From Pseudomonas fluorescens (lineage in GTDB: Bacteria > Pseudomonadota > Gammaproteobacteria > Pseudomonadales > Pseudomonadaceae), in NCBI RefSeq assembly GCF_001648775.1, contig NZ_LVEJ01000005.1:62001-126000 (forward strand): a DNA stretch of 64,000 bases, in the 5' to 3' direction. Made by a program: the position numbers and the translations under genes. A model generated the notes under the pieces. The model was not told where the DNA came from and did not search any database. It worked only from the letters and a program-made list of their open reading frames with translations. Shown here one piece after another: positions 18,230-28,717 of this stretch (position 1 is its first letter; the number at the start of each line of letters is the position of its first letter).

Positions 18230-19735
18230 ATGAATAAATCAGCAGGCGTGCTTCTCGGAATTGTTGTTGCCATCGGCGCGATCAGCGCAGGCGGGGCCTG
18301 GTACACCGGGACCAAGATCGAAGGCGTGCTGAACAATGCCGTCAGCAATGCCAACAAAGAGCTGCAGACCGCCATGGCCGGCTCCAACGGCACCGCGTCG
18401 CTGGAGCTGGTGTCGCTGGAGCGCCACACCTTCACCAGCACCGCGCACTACCGTCTCAAGGGTGAAGGCGAGATGTTCGGCGATGCACCGGTCGAGTTGC
18501 TGTTTGTCGATCACATCGAACATGGTCCGCTGCCGTTCTCGCGTCTGGTTTCGCTGAAATGGCTACCGGTCATGGCCACCAGCAACTACGAGCTGGAAAA
18601 GAACCCGGCCACCGAAAAATGGTTCGCCGCGACCAAGGGCGCCGCGCCGCTCAAAGGCGTGACCAGCATCGGCTACGACGAATCCACCACCAGTACCCTC
18701 GACCTGCTGCCGTTCGAAACCGCACTGGATGAGCAGTCGAGCCTGAAGTTTTCCGGCCTGACCATGAACATTTCTGCCAACGCCCAGGCACAGAAGGTCA
18801 AGGCGGACGGTTACATGGACAACCTGAAACTGGTCACCGTCGCTGAAGATCAGGCGCCGGTGCAGGTCGAACTGAACGGTCTGACTCTGGCCAGCAACCT
18901 TGCCAAGAGCAGCTACGGCTACTACACCGGCGAAAACACCCTGGTGCTGACCAACAGCAAAACCACCTTCGGCACCAAGCAATCGGTGCTCGGTGTGAAG
19001 AACTTCGAAATGAAGAACCTCACCGAAGAAAACGGCAGCAATGCGTCCGGCCGTGCGGACTACAAGATTGGCGAAGTCAGCCTCAACGACAAGAAAGTCG
19101 GCTCGGCGAACATGGCCATGAGCCTGAAAAACCTCGACATTCCTTCGACCATGTCGCTGATGCAGATCTACCAGACCAAACTGCAGCCTTATGAAAAAGC
19201 CGCTGCCGAGGCCGCTGCTCAAGGTCTGCCAGCGCCAGAGCTGAACCTGACCGAAGCGGAAAATGCCCAGGTCAAAGCCGACCTGCAGAAGCTGCTGGCC
19301 GCCGGCCCACAGTTTGCGCTGGAAAACCTCTCGTTCAACACCGCCAACGGCGAGAGCAAGGCCAATCTGGTGATCGACTTGACCAAGCCGCAATCGATGG
19401 ACTTGCCGCCGGATCAACTGGGCAAACAACTGATTGCGCTGCTTGACCTGAACATTCAGGTGTCCAAGCCGATGCTGGTCGATCTGCTCAGCGTGCAGGC
19501 GCAACTCGACGGTCAGACCGATGCCAAGGCCATTGTCGATCAGTCCAAGGAAGCCGCCGACATGTTCGCCGGCATGGCAGTCGGTTCGCAGTTGGCCGTT
19601 GTCGATGGCTCCAATGTGGTGACCAAGCTGCATTACGCCGCTAATCAGGTCGAATTCAACGGCCAGAAGATGACCGTCGAGCAGTTCGTCGGCTTCCTGA
19701 TGAGCAAGTTCGCAGGCGTCACGCAAGTGCAGTAA
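18230..19735 (+). CDS. DUF945 / YdgA-family protein
   Basis: 501 residues. An N-terminal hydrophobic anchor (GVLLGIVVAIGAISAGGAWYTG, about 6-27) is followed by a long, mainly beta-strand periplasmic region, ending with the family-typical FNGQKMTVEQFVGFLMSKF. The YdgA/DUF945 family is widespread in gamma-proteobacteria; the biochemical role is unclear. It is monocistronic, with a strong terminator 18 bases downstream. Confidence 0.87.
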   Translation: MNKSAGVLLGIVVAIGAISAGGAWYTGTKIEGVLNNAVSNANKELQTAMAGSNGTASLELVSLERHTFTSTAHYRLKGEGEMFGDAPVELLFVDHIEHGPLPFSRLVSLKWLPVMATSNYELEKNPATEKWFAATKGAAPLKGVTSIGYDESTTSTLDLLPFETALDEQSSLKFSGLTMNISANAQAQKVKADGYMDNLKLVTVAEDQAPVQVELNGLTLASNLAKSSYGYYTGENTLVLTNSKTTFGTKQSVLGVKNFEMKNLTEENGSNASGRADYKIGEVSLNDKKVGSANMAMSLKNLDIPSTMSLMQIYQTKLQPYEKAAAEAAAQGLPAPELNLTEAENAQVKADLQKLLAAGPQFALENLSFNTANGESKANLVIDLTKPQSMDLPPDQLGKQLIALLDLNIQVSKPMLVDLLSVQAQLDGQTDAKAIVDQSKEAADMFAGMAVGSQLAVVDGSNVVTKLHYAANQVEFNGQKMTVEQFVGFLMSKFAGVTQVQ

Positions 19736-19753
19736 TTCTGCGCTCTAAATAGC

Positions 19754-19792
19754 AACGCCCGGCCTCCGTATCGCACGGACGCCGGGCGTTTT
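19754..19792. terminator. Terminator after the YdgA-like gene
   Basis: Stem AACGCCCGGC / GCCGGGCGTT with a 17-base loop, followed by TT. It separates the YdgA-like gene from the pga leader. Confidence 0.75.
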
Positions 19793-19947
19793 GCTGTCTG
19801 GCGTTCGGGTTTTCGGTGTCGTGGCCGGGCCGCCGCTTCGATTCTGAACAAATATTGTGTTCTGAATTCTGGTCTACGCTTGCGTGCAAGACTGCCTGAC
19901 TAAGCTTGGCCGAGTGCTGTCAGTTTCGGCCACCGTTACGAATGGGC

Positions 19948-19986
19948 AAGGAGGGCATTGCGACCCGGCTGGCCATGTAAGGATGC
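19948..19986 (+). promoter_or_regulatory. Candidate RsmA/CsrA sites in the pgaA leader
   Basis: Two AAGGA motifs stand in the leader: AAGGAGGG at 19948-19955, and ATGTAAGGATGC at 19975-19986, which overlaps the pgaA Shine-Dalgarno (AAGGA, nine bases before the ATG). The second matches the CsrA/RsmA consensus RUACARGGAUGU at 9 of 12 positions. In E. coli, CsrA represses pgaA translation by binding its leader. Conservation of that control here is inference. The rest of 19793-19992 shows no convincing promoter to me. Confidence 0.45.
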
Positions 19987-19992
19987 TGACGA

Positions 19993-22473
19993 ATGCCGCG
20001 TATTGATGTTCCTGTATTACATCGTGGTTTACGCCCGTTGTTCCGAGTCGCGCTGTGCAGCCAGTTGCTCTGGCCGGCGCTGGCGTTTGCCGACACACCC
20101 TACGATCAGATGGTGCGCGACGCCCGTGCCGGGCAAACCACGCCCGCGCTGACGGTATTGCGTCAGGTGCCGCCGGGGCAGTCGACCACCGGGCAGATCA
20201 GCGATCACCTGCAAATCGCCAGTTGGGCCGGTCTCGACGCCGAAGTGGTGCAGGTCTATGAAACCCAGGGTCGCGACCGCGTCCTGCCGGTTCAGGCGCT
20301 GACAGCCACCGCCCGCGCCTATCGCAACCTCAAGCGCTGGGATCAGGCAACTCAGGTCTACAACAAAGCCTTGGCGCTGGAGCCGGATAATGCCGACCTG
20401 CAACTGGGTTTGGCCCTGACTCAGGCTGACGCCGGTAAACCCGACGAAGCGGTGACCCGCGCCAAAGCGCTGGTGGCAGCCAAACCCGATGATCCGTCGC
20501 GCCGTCTCGCCTTGGGCTACGCCCTGACCCGCGCCGGCAAGCAATACGATGCGCTGTTCGAATACGATCAGGCTTTCAAGCGCGCCGGCACTAAACCGGA
20601 GGTCGCTCGCGAATACGTGGTCGCCCTGCAAAAGGCGCGTCTGCCGGAACCGGCGCTGCGTTTGGCCAATCAACGCCCGGGGCTGATCGATCCGGTGACC
20701 TTGCGCCGCCTCGAAGGCGATCTGGCCGCCGAGCGCGTACGCCTCGCCGAATACGCCACGCGCAGTGAGAGTGAACGCTACGTCATCGCCGACCGCGCGC
20801 TGGCCGACTACGACAAACTGCTCGCCACCTGGACGCCTGACGCCACGGCGCACGACGATGTGGTTCGCTGGCGCATCGACCGCATGGGCGCGCTCAAGGC
20901 CCGGGCGCGCACCGCCGACGTCATCAGCGAATACCAGAAGCTGCAATCCGAAGGCGTGAAGATTCCGACCTACGCGTTGCGCTGGGTGGCGGCGTCTTAT
21001 CTGGATCAACGCGAGCCGGAAATCGCCATCGATCTCTATCGTCAGGTGCTTTCCGCCCCGGACGCCGATGCCGGTGATCGCCTCGAAGACACCACGGCGC
21101 TGTATTACTCGCTGCTGGAAAGCGACCGCGCCGATGAGGCGCGAAAAGTCGCTGAAGACGCCGCCAAGTCCCAGCGCCCGCGTATCGAACTCAAGGGCTT
21201 GCCGATCGGCAACCCCAACGATGAATGGATGGACGCCCAGCAACTCGCGGCGCAGGCCGGCACCTATGGCTCCGATTTGCCCCACGGTGAGGAGCGTTTG
21301 CAGACCCTGGTCGATCAAGCGCCGGGCAACGTCGGTTTGCGTCTGGCCCAGGCCGATTTGTACCTTGCCCGCAACTGGCCGCGCCGCGCAGAAATGCAGC
21401 TCAAGGAAACCGAGAGCATGGTGCCGCACGACATGGGCCTGGAAATTGGTCAGGCCCACACGGCCATGGAACTGCAGGAATGGCGGCAAATGGATGCGCT
21501 GACCGACGACGTCGTCGCGCGCTATCCGGACAACCGTCAGGTGCAGCGTCTGGCCCGCGAACGCGAAGTGCATGACATGTCCGAGCTGCGCGTCGAAGCC
21601 TATGGCGGCAAGGCCAATGGTGGCGGCAGTGGCGATGCCGGCGCGGTCAGCGGCAGCCGCGACTTTGGCATCCAGACCACCTTGTACAGCCCGCCGATCG
21701 ATGAAGACTGGCGCGTGTTTGCCGGGGCTGGCTATGCCACCGGCGACTTCGCCGAAGGCACCGGCAACCACCGCTTCCAGCGTGTCGGCCTGGAGCGGCG
21801 CACCCGCGACATGACCCTTGAAGCGGAAGTCTCCAACCATTCCTACGGTTTCGGCGACAAACAGGGCGCGCGCTTGGCGATCGCCCGTGACATCAACGAT
21901 AACTGGCAGTACGGCGGCAGCCTCGAATACCTCTCGGCCGAAACCCCGCTGCGCGCGCTCAACAGCGACATCAAGGCCAATGGCGGCAGCGGTTTCATTC
22001 GCTGGCGCGCCAATGAAAGCCGCGAGTGGAAACTGTCGGTAAGCCCCTCGCACTTCAGCGACGGCAACAACCGCGTCGAGGCCTTGCTCACTGGTCGCGA
22101 AGGCGTTTACAGCGCGCCGAACGTGCAGGTCGACGCCGGTCTGGAAGTCGGCACCAGCCACAACTCCAAGTCCGATGACGTGCCGTACTTCAACCCCAAA
22201 TCCGACTTCAGCGTGATGCCGCTGGTCAACGTCAATCACGTGCTCTACCACCGCTACGAAACTTCGTGGAGCCAGCAATTTCAGGCCGGCGCGGGGACCT
22301 ACAGCCAGCGTGATCATGGCACCGGCGGCATGGCCCTGCTCGGTTACGGCCAGCGTTATGCCTGGAACGACGTGTTCGAGGTGGGCGGCTTGTTCAGTGT
22401 GATCAACCGGCCCTACGACGGTGATCGGGAGACCGATCTGCGTCTGCTCGTCGACCTCACTTTCCGCTTCTAG
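19993..22473 (+). CDS. pgaA: PgaA, outer-membrane PNAG export porin
   Basis: 826 residues. An N-terminal signal ends at about AFA|DT (residue 33). A TPR superhelix follows (about 40-520; for example RNLKRWDQATQVYNKALALEPDNADLQL), and the C-terminal part (about 530-826) is a beta-barrel ending in an aromatic residue (DLTFRF). PgaA carries partly de-N-acetylated poly-beta-1,6-N-acetylglucosamine through the outer membrane. It is the first gene of pgaABCD, with pgaB 12 bases downstream. A possible RsmA site covers its ribosome-binding site. Confidence 0.93.
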   Translation: MPRIDVPVLHRGLRPLFRVALCSQLLWPALAFADTPYDQMVRDARAGQTTPALTVLRQVPPGQSTTGQISDHLQIASWAGLDAEVVQVYETQGRDRVLPVQALTATARAYRNLKRWDQATQVYNKALALEPDNADLQLGLALTQADAGKPDEAVTRAKALVAAKPDDPSRRLALGYALTRAGKQYDALFEYDQAFKRAGTKPEVAREYVVALQKARLPEPALRLANQRPGLIDPVTLRRLEGDLAAERVRLAEYATRSESERYVIADRALADYDKLLATWTPDATAHDDVVRWRIDRMGALKARARTADVISEYQKLQSEGVKIPTYALRWVAASYLDQREPEIAIDLYRQVLSAPDADAGDRLEDTTALYYSLLESDRADEARKVAEDAAKSQRPRIELKGLPIGNPNDEWMDAQQLAAQAGTYGSDLPHGEERLQTLVDQAPGNVGLRLAQADLYLARNWPRRAEMQLKETESMVPHDMGLEIGQAHTAMELQEWRQMDALTDDVVARYPDNRQVQRLAREREVHDMSELRVEAYGGKANGGGSGDAGAVSGSRDFGIQTTLYSPPIDEDWRVFAGAGYATGDFAEGTGNHRFQRVGLERRTRDMTLEAEVSNHSYGFGDKQGARLAIARDINDNWQYGGSLEYLSAETPLRALNSDIKANGGSGFIRWRANESREWKLSVSPSHFSDGNNRVEALLTGREGVYSAPNVQVDAGLEVGTSHNSKSDDVPYFNPKSDFSVMPLVNVNHVLYHRYETSWSQQFQAGAGTYSQRDHGTGGMALLGYGQRYAWNDVFEVGGLFSVINRPYDGDRETDLRLLVDLTFRF

Positions 22474-22485
22474 AAGAGTTTGAAG

Positions 22486-24483
22486 ATGCCTTTGATTTCG
22501 CGTTTCATCCTTCTGCTGGGAGTGCTGCTGGTCAGCGCCTGCGCCCAGCAAGCTCCGGCCTTCGCGCCGCCGTCCGAGCGTCCGCTGGCGGCCAGTGAAA
22601 AACCGTGGCCGAAAAATCACGTGCTCGGCATTGCCTACCACGATATCGAAGACCGCGACCCCGATCAGGCCGTGGTGGCGGTGCGCACCGAGCGCATGAT
22701 CGAGCAGCTCGCCTGGCTGCGCGAAAACGGCTACAAGCCAGTCACGGTCGACCAGATCATGGCGGCGCGCAGGGGCGGCCCGGAGCTGCCGGCGAAAGCG
22801 ATTCTGCTCAGCTTCGACGACGGCTATTCGAGCTTCTACACCCGCGTCCTGCCGGTGCTGCGCGCCTATAACTGGCACGCATTGCTGGCGCCGGTCGGCA
22901 GCTGGATCGATACGCCGCTCAATCAACCGGTGGATTTCGCCGGCGCGCCGCGTGCGCGTTCCGACTTCCTGACCTGGGATCAAGTGCGCGAGATCTCGCA
23001 ATCCGGTCTCGTAGAAATCGCTGCGCACACCGATGCCAACCACAAAGGGATTCTGGCCAACCCGCAGGGCAATATGCAGCCGGCGGCGGCGACCCGGCGC
23101 TACGATCCAGTGACCAAACGCTATGAATCCGAGGCCGATTTTCAGGCGCGGATTCGCACCGACGTGAATAACATCTCGGAGAAAATCCGCAAAGTTACCG
23201 GCAAGAAACCGCGCGTCTGGGTCTGGCCGTACGGCACGGCGGACGGCACCTCGCTGACCGTGGTCGGCGAGGAAGGCTACGAGATGGCCCTGACCCTGGA
23301 CGACGGTCTCGACGCCCTCGACAACCTGATGAGCAGCCCGCGATTTCTCGTCGCCTCGGACCCTGATGGTGAACATTTCGCCAACAGCGTCGTTGGTGTG
23401 CAGTCGGATTTCGCCATGCGCGTGGTGCATGTCGATCTGGATAACGTCTACGACCCGGACCCGGCGCAGCAGGACATCAACCTTGGCAAACTGGTGCAGC
23501 GCATGGCCGACATGGGCGCCAACACGGTGTTCTTGCAGGCCTTCGCTGATCCTAAGGGCGATGGTCTGGTGCACTCGCTGTACTTCCCCAACCGTCACTT
23601 GCCGGTGCGCGCCGACATCTTCGATCGCGTCGCCTGGCAGCTGCGCACCCGTGCCCACGTGAAGGTGTTTGCATGGATGCCGGTGCTGAGTTTCGGCCTC
23701 GATTCGAAACTGCCTCGCGTTACCCGCTGGGATCCGAAAACCGGCACTACTGCGGTGGACCCGAATCAGTACCAACGCCTGTCGCCGTTCGATCCCGAGG
23801 TGCGGCGGATCATCGGTGAAATCTACGAGGACGTGGCGCGCCTGACCTCGGTCGACGGCATCCTCTATCACGACGATGCGCTGCTGTCGGACTTTGAAGA
23901 TGCCAGCCCTGAAGCCTTGAAAGCCTACGCCGCCCAAGGTTTGCCCGGCTCGATTGCCGCGCTGCGCGATGACCCGGCAGCGATGCAGCGCTGGACGCGC
24001 TTCAAGAGCAAATACCTCATCGACTTCACCAACGAGCTGACCGCCAAAGTCCGAGCAATTCGTGGTCCGCAGGTGCAGACCGCACGCAATATTTTCGCCG
24101 AGCCGATGCTCAATCCACACAGCGAAGAGTGGTACGCACAGAACCTCGATGACTTCCTCGCGACCTACGACTGGACCGCGCCGATGGCCATGCCACTGAT
24201 GGAAAAACAGACCCAGGCCGAGTCCGGCCCTTGGCTGGAAGCGTTGGTGGCCACGGTCAAGAAACGCCCCGGCGCGCTGGGTCGCACAGTGTTCGAATTG
24301 CAGGCTCGGGACTGGACGAAAAAGGATCAGGCCGACATCGATGGCGCGCATCTGGCGGACTGGATGAGCCGCCTCAAGCGTCAGGGCGCGACCAGTTTCG
24401 GTTACTACCCGGACAACTTCCTCGACAATCTGCCGGACCTGAAAACCGTAAGGCCTGCGCTCTCCAACAAATGGAATCCATAA
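22486..24483 (+). CDS. pgaB: PgaB, PNAG de-N-acetylase lipoprotein
   Basis: 665 residues from the ATG at 22486. It is a lipoprotein with lipobox LVSAC (Cys at 19). The polysaccharide deacetylase domain shows [11 protein letters not shown], carrying the metal-binding and catalytic Asp pair, and the His motif HTDANH. The C-terminal half (from about 300) is the glycoside-hydrolase-like PgaB_C domain, with [12 protein letters not shown]. PgaB de-acetylates about a few percent of PNAG in the periplasm so that PgaA can export it. It sits between pgaA and pgaC in one operon. Confidence 0.95.
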   Translation: MPLISRFILLLGVLLVSACAQQAPAFAPPSERPLAASEKPWPKNHVLGIAYHDIEDRDPDQAVVAVRTERMIEQLAWLRENGYKPVTVDQIMAARRGGPELPAKAILLSFDDGYSSFYTRVLPVLRAYNWHALLAPVGSWIDTPLNQPVDFAGAPRARSDFLTWDQVREISQSGLVEIAAHTDANHKGILANPQGNMQPAAATRRYDPVTKRYESEADFQARIRTDVNNISEKIRKVTGKKPRVWVWPYGTADGTSLTVVGEEGYEMALTLDDGLDALDNLMSSPRFLVASDPDGEHFANSVVGVQSDFAMRVVHVDLDNVYDPDPAQQDINLGKLVQRMADMGANTVFLQAFADPKGDGLVHSLYFPNRHLPVRADIFDRVAWQLRTRAHVKVFAWMPVLSFGLDSKLPRVTRWDPKTGTTAVDPNQYQRLSPFDPEVRRIIGEIYEDVARLTSVDGILYHDDALLSDFEDASPEALKAYAAQGLPGSIAALRDDPAAMQRWTRFKSKYLIDFTNELTAKVRAIRGPQVQTARNIFAEPMLNPHSEEWYAQNLDDFLATYDWTAPMAMPLMEKQTQAESGPWLEALVATVKKRPGALGRTVFELQARDWTKKDQADIDGAHLADWMSRLKRQGATSFGYYPDNFLDNLPDLKTVRPALSNKWNP

Positions 24484-24484
24484 C

Positions 24485-25840
24485 ATGCTGGATAGACTGT
24501 TAGCCCTGCTTGTTCTGGCGCTCGTGCTCGGCGTGCCGCTGGGCCTGATCTTCCTGGTCACCGGGCAGTTCCTGATGGACTTCGTGTTCTTCTACCCGCT
24601 GTTCATGTCCGGGTTGTGGATTGCCGGTGGTCTGTATTTCTGGCTGCACTGGGAGCGCCACTGGCCGTGGCAGGACGACACCTTGCCGCCGCCACTGGAA
24701 GGCGAACCGCTGATCTCGATCCTGATCCCTTGCTACAACGAAGGTGACAACGCCGCCGACACCATCCACGCGGCACTGGCCCAGCATTACCCGAACATCG
24801 AAGTCATCGCGATCAACGACGGCTCCAAGGACAACACCGCGCAAGTGCTCGACGCGTTGGCCAAGGAAGATCCACGGTTGCGCGTGCTGCATCTGGCGGA
24901 AAACCAGGGCAAAGCCGTCGCTCTGCGCATGGGCGCGATCGCGGCGCGCAGCGAATATCTGGTGTGCATCGACGGTGATGCGTTGCTGGCGCCGAACACC
25001 GCGGCGTATCTGGTCGCACCGATGCTGGATAACGCACGCCTTGGCGCGGTGACCGGCAACCCACGGATTCGCACACGCTCGACGCTGGTCGGGCGGGTGC
25101 AGGTCGGCGAGTTCTCGTCGATCATCGGGCTCATTAAGCGTACGCAACGGGTGTTCGGGCGGATCTTCACTGTCTCCGGCGTGATCGTTGCGTTCCGCCG
25201 TACGGCGCTGAACCGGGTCGGTTACTGGAGCCCGGACATGATCACCGAAGACATCGACATCAGCTGGAAGCTGCAACTCGATCACTGGAGCATCTTCTAC
25301 GAGCCGCGTGCATTGTGCTGGATCCTGATGCCGGAAACTCTCGGTGGCCTGTGGAAGCAGCGTCTGCGCTGGGCCCAGGGCGGCGCCGAAGTGCTGTTCA
25401 AGAACATCCGTGGCATCTGGCAGTACCGCCATCGTTACCTGTGGCCGCTGCTGTTCGAATACTGCCTGTCGACCGGTTGGGCGTTCACCTTCCTGCTGTC
25501 AGTGATTTTCTGGGGCGTCGGCAAGTTCGTGGTCATGCCAGAGGCGATCGCGGTGGATCACCTGATGCCGCCGGCGTTTACCGGGTTGCTGCTGGCGTTT
25601 GTCTGCCTGGTGCAGTTCGCGGTCAGCATCATCATTGACCGTCGCTACGAGCCGGGGTTGGGCAAGACCATGTTCTGGGTGGTCTGGTACCCGATTGCAT
25701 TCTGGTTTGTCAGTTTGCTGACCACGCTGGTCAGCTTCCCGAAAGTCTTGTTCGGCCAACATCAGAAACGTGCGCGTTGGGTCAGCCCTGACCGCGGCAT
25801 CAAACCGATCGGGGACGACGAAGAGGAGGTCATCAAATGA
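24485..25840 (+). CDS. pgaC: PgaC, PNAG synthase (GT2)
   Basis: 451 residues. Two membrane helices lead (about 5-60), then the GT2 catalytic domain: [28 protein letters not shown] (metal-binding DxD), [10 protein letters not shown] (general base) and QRLRWAQGG (QxxRW). Three more membrane helices follow. It polymerises UDP-GlcNAc into poly-beta-1,6-GlcNAc together with PgaD. The gene starts two bases after pgaB and overlaps pgaD. Confidence 0.95.
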   Translation: MLDRLLALLVLALVLGVPLGLIFLVTGQFLMDFVFFYPLFMSGLWIAGGLYFWLHWERHWPWQDDTLPPPLEGEPLISILIPCYNEGDNAADTIHAALAQHYPNIEVIAINDGSKDNTAQVLDALAKEDPRLRVLHLAENQGKAVALRMGAIAARSEYLVCIDGDALLAPNTAAYLVAPMLDNARLGAVTGNPRIRTRSTLVGRVQVGEFSSIIGLIKRTQRVFGRIFTVSGVIVAFRRTALNRVGYWSPDMITEDIDISWKLQLDHWSIFYEPRALCWILMPETLGGLWKQRLRWAQGGAEVLFKNIRGIWQYRHRYLWPLLFEYCLSTGWAFTFLLSVIFWGVGKFVVMPEAIAVDHLMPPAFTGLLLAFVCLVQFAVSIIIDRRYEPGLGKTMFWVVWYPIAFWFVSLLTTLVSFPKVLFGQHQKRARWVSPDRGIKPIGDDEEEVIK

Positions 25841-26364
25841 AAATCATCCGGACCCGCCAGCGGCCTTTCCTGGTCGTGGTCGATGTGATTCTTACCGTGG
25901 TGGCGTGGGTGGGGCTGCTGTTCTTGCTGATCCGCGGATTGTGGCCCCTGATCGAAACCCACGCCGGCGGGCCGCGCATCGACAACTCGGCGTTCGAGGC
26001 GTTGGGCACGTTGCAGATTTATCTGTGGGTGGCGTTGGTCAACGCGGTGATCCTGATTTCCTGGGCGCGTTATCAACAGCGCAAAAGCCGCAGCTTCGCT
26101 CAGCGTCGCTTGCCTTCACCGGTGATCGACGATGAAGGGCTGAGCAAGAGCTTCAAGCTTTGCGACGACCGCTTTCAGAAACTGCGCACGCCTGGGGTGA
26201 TGACCATTCACAACGATCAGGAAGGCGACATCAGCCACGTGGTGACGCATTTCTGGCCGGTGCAGCAGGAAGAACTGCCGCCGCCGCTGGCACCGCTGGA
26301 GCATCCGCGGGTGATTTTTCTGCATGCCGAGGATGACGATAATCGCGAACCGCTGACGCGCTGA
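25837..26364 (+). CDS. pgaD: PgaD, PNAG synthase accessory subunit
   Basis: 175 residues, longer than the E. coli protein. Two membrane helices (about 12-34 and 62-84) are followed by a soluble C-terminal extension. The ATG overlaps the pgaC stop with GAGGAGGT seven bases upstream. PgaD binds PgaC; in E. coli the PgaCD complex is stabilised by c-di-GMP. The extra tail, with the Asp/Glu-rich end [10 protein letters not shown], is of unknown role. Confidence 0.88.
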   Translation: MKIIRTRQRPFLVVVDVILTVVAWVGLLFLLIRGLWPLIETHAGGPRIDNSAFEALGTLQIYLWVALVNAVILISWARYQQRKSRSFAQRRLPSPVIDDEGLSKSFKLCDDRFQKLRTPGVMTIHNDQEGDISHVVTHFWPVQQEELPPPLAPLEHPRVIFLHAEDDDNREPLTR

Positions 26365-26369
26365 CCGGT

Positions 26370-26403
26370 TGATCGTTACCCACGCAGAGCGTGGGAACGA
26401 TCA
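26370..26403. repeat. Palindromic repeat, probable bidirectional terminator
   Basis: Near-perfect palindrome (TGATCGTT-cCCACGC / GCGTGGG-AACGATCA) between the convergent pgaD and Rieske/FAD-reductase genes. It is of the TCGTTCCCACGCTCTGCGTGGGAACG class common in Pseudomonas. Its last three bases are the stop codon of the minus-strand gene. Confidence 0.75.
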
Positions 26404-27930
26404 AGCGTAATCACGGATCAGTGTCCACGCATCTTCCATCGGCAGTGGTTGTTTCATGCGTTCGGCCAGTAGCGCCATCGCCCGTTCCTTCTCGCAAGCG
26501 ACTGCAGCGACCAGAATGCCGTTTCTGCCAAACAACCCAATGAACGGCGGTTGCTCGGGTTCGCCAAGAAACTCCACCTCATCCCAGTGCTCAGCGTGGC
26601 CAAGGTAGTCGTAATTCTTGCCGAAGTGCCAGGTCCAGAAGAACGGAACGTCGAGGTAATGTTCGTCGCCACCGAGCATATTGGCGGCGGCGATGCGCGC
26701 ATGCTGCTGAGCCAGGCGCCAGTGTTCGATGCGTTGCGGCTGGCCGTGCAACGGGAACGTCGCGATGTCGCCGATCGCCCACAGGCCTTCCGTGACGCGC
26801 ATGCCGTCATCGACGCGCAATGACTGGTCTTTTTCCTTCGGCAGAGAAGCGAAAGCTTTGGTCGCCGGGTGCACACCGATCCCCGCCAGCACCAAATCCG
26901 CAGACAGGCGCAGGCCATTGTCCAGCAGCACGGCTTCGACCTTGCCGTCGCCGATGATCTCTGTCGCCTCGTGCTCGCTGATGAATTTCACACCGTTTTC
27001 TTCGTGCAACGCGCGAATCGCTTTACCCACGGCCTCGCCGAATTGCGCGGCGAAGGGAATCGCGTGGCGAGCCAGCACCGTGACGTCGAGGCCATATTGG
27101 CGCAGGGCCGAGGCGCATTCGAGGGCGATGAAGCTGTCGCCGATGATCACCGCACGTTGCTCCGGTTTGGCCGCCTTCATTATTTGCTCTGCCTGGGCTT
27201 TCGAGCGCAGCACGAAGACCTGTGGCAGGTCGGCACCGGGCAGTTCCAGCGGGTTGGGCTCGCCACCGGTGGCGAGCACCGCGGCGTCGTAGCGCAGCGT
27301 CTGGCCATCGTTGAGGTGAAGGGTTTTGTTCGAAGCGTCGATTGCGCTGATTTCGCCAGGTTGGCGTTCAATGCGCTGCTCTTTATAGAAGTCATCTTCA
27401 CGCAGCGACGGTGTTTCGTTGGGCGGCATATCCCCGGCAAGGACAAATTTGCTCAACACGGTACGGTCGTAACCGGCATCCGCCTCGCGATCAATCATCA
27501 CAATCCGGCCGCCGAAACCCTTTTCCCGCAACGCCGCCGCGCACGCCGTGCCTGCCGCACCGGCGCCGACAATCACAAAGGTGCGCGAACCATCCGCCGG
27601 CGGCGTGTGCGGATCCGGCAATGGCTGATCATCGACCCAGACCTCATCGCCACGCAGTTCCAGCGGATAACGCTTGAGGCTGTCGAGCGCCGGTGGCTCG
27701 CACAATGCACCGTCTTCAGCCCGAAACGCAGCCTTGTGCCACGGACAGACCAGGCGTCCGTGACACAACGCACCGTCAGCCAACGGCGCGCCGGCATGTG
27801 GGCATTCGCCCTGAAAGGCACGGAACTGGCCGTTGGTGCGCAACAGCACAATCTTGCAATCGCCGATTTCAACTTGCAGGCCACGGTCTTCAGGGACATC
27901 GGCGATTCGGGCGACAGGGTGCAGGGGCAT
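26401..27930 (-). CDS. Rieske [2Fe-2S]-FAD pyridine nucleotide reductase (AIFM3-like)
   Basis: 509 residues from the ATG at 27930, preceded by GAGGAA at eight bases. An ATG at 27951 would add seven residues. The N-terminal Rieske domain carries CPHAGAPLADGALCHGRLVCPWHKAAF, that is CxH and CxxH. Linked to it is a FAD/NAD(P)-reductase: FAD motif VIVGAGAAGTACAAALRE, NAD motif AVIIGDSFIALECASAL and ATG/GD FAD-binding turns (VLATGGEPN, LWAIGDIATF). A C-terminal reductase domain follows. Such fusions resemble eukaryotic AIFM3 and the ferredoxin reductases of dioxygenases. No oxygenase gene is nearby, so the electron acceptor is unknown. Monocistronic. Confidence 0.88.
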   Translation of the reverse strand: MPLHPVARIADVPEDRGLQVEIGDCKIVLLRTNGQFRAFQGECPHAGAPLADGALCHGRLVCPWHKAAFRAEDGALCEPPALDSLKRYPLELRGDEVWVDDQPLPDPHTPPADGSRTFVIVGAGAAGTACAAALREKGFGGRIVMIDREADAGYDRTVLSKFVLAGDMPPNETPSLREDDFYKEQRIERQPGEISAIDASNKTLHLNDGQTLRYDAAVLATGGEPNPLELPGADLPQVFVLRSKAQAEQIMKAAKPEQRAVIIGDSFIALECASALRQYGLDVTVLARHAIPFAAQFGEAVGKAIRALHEENGVKFISEHEATEIIGDGKVEAVLLDNGLRLSADLVLAGIGVHPATKAFASLPKEKDQSLRVDDGMRVTEGLWAIGDIATFPLHGQPQRIEHWRLAQQHARIAAANMLGGDEHYLDVPFFWTWHFGKNYDYLGHAEHWDEVEFLGEPEQPPFIGLFGRNGILVAAVACEKERAMALLAERMKQPLPMEDAWTLIRDYA

Positions 27931-28069
27931 GATTGGCTTCCTCGCGGGCATTTCTCTTGTGAGTTTGCGCGGTCGTGCGAGGTTCAGCCATTTGCTACTG
28001 CCACGGCACGAACGGTACGGCTATAGTTTGCAAGCCGACGACGGCCCCACTGCACAAGGTGCTCCCGGA

Positions 28070-28630
28070 ATGACCCGATTGACCTCTCTCAACCCCTGGC
28101 TGGCAGCGCTCGCTGTCACCCTTTGCGTGCAGTTTCCGGCGCAGGCCCAGGAACGTTTCACCCTGAACATCCCGGGTGTTTCCGATAACCGCCTGTTCAC
28201 CTCGGCAGCGGCCAGCGATGCGCCCGGTTGCGGCGGCAAGAACCAGTCGCCAGCCCTGAGCTGGAATGCTGGTCCCACCGCGACCCAGAGTTACGCGATC
28301 GTCATGCACGATCCTGACGGCCAGAAAGGCCTGGGTGTCGATCACTGGATTCATTACGGCATCAAAGCCACCACGCACCAGATTGCCGCGGGCGTAGGCG
28401 CCAAATCCGCGCTCGAAGGCGTCGGCGGTACCAACAGCAAGGGCAACACCCATTACATGGGGCCGTGCCCACCGGTGGGCGACAGTGCGCACCACTACAT
28501 CATCCAGATCTACGCACTGGATCTGGCGCCAGACGCCTTGCCGGCCGGTTTGACCCGCGCCGAGTTGATGGAAAAAATCAAAGGCCACGTGCTGCGCAAC
28601 AGCAGTGCGGTGCGGCGTTATCACCGCTGA
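28070..28630 (+). CDS. YbhB/YbcL (PEBP)-family periplasmic protein
   Basis: 186 residues from the ATG at 28070. The signal peptide MTRLTSLNPWLAALAVTLCV... is cleaved near AQA|QE. The PEBP core shows APGCGGKNQSPALSWNAGP, AIVMHDPDG and VDHWIHYGI, which matches the ligand-binding DPD and HW motifs of the Raf-kinase-inhibitor-like family. Function in bacteria is mostly unknown; some members bind small anions. Divergent from the Rieske/FAD gene, with about 140 bases between. Confidence 0.87.
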   Translation: MTRLTSLNPWLAALAVTLCVQFPAQAQERFTLNIPGVSDNRLFTSAAASDAPGCGGKNQSPALSWNAGPTATQSYAIVMHDPDGQKGLGVDHWIHYGIKATTHQIAAGVGAKSALEGVGGTNSKGNTHYMGPCPPVGDSAHHYIIQIYALDLAPDALPAGLTRAELMEKIKGHVLRNSSAVRRYHR

Positions 28631-28717
28631 AAATATTTTCAGCGGCGTTTAACCCGAACTGAAAGGGCTGCCCGTCTCAGTGGATGAATGATCAATTTCA
28701 TCCCGAGGTCAGCCCCC

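Noticed and set aside
20029..24561. Very long open frame (1510 codons) on the minus strand opposite pgaA and pgaB
   Set aside because: Its sequence is low-complexity and matches no fold I recognise. pgaA and pgaB on the other strand have full domain signatures and proper starts. High third-position GC keeps this antisense frame open.
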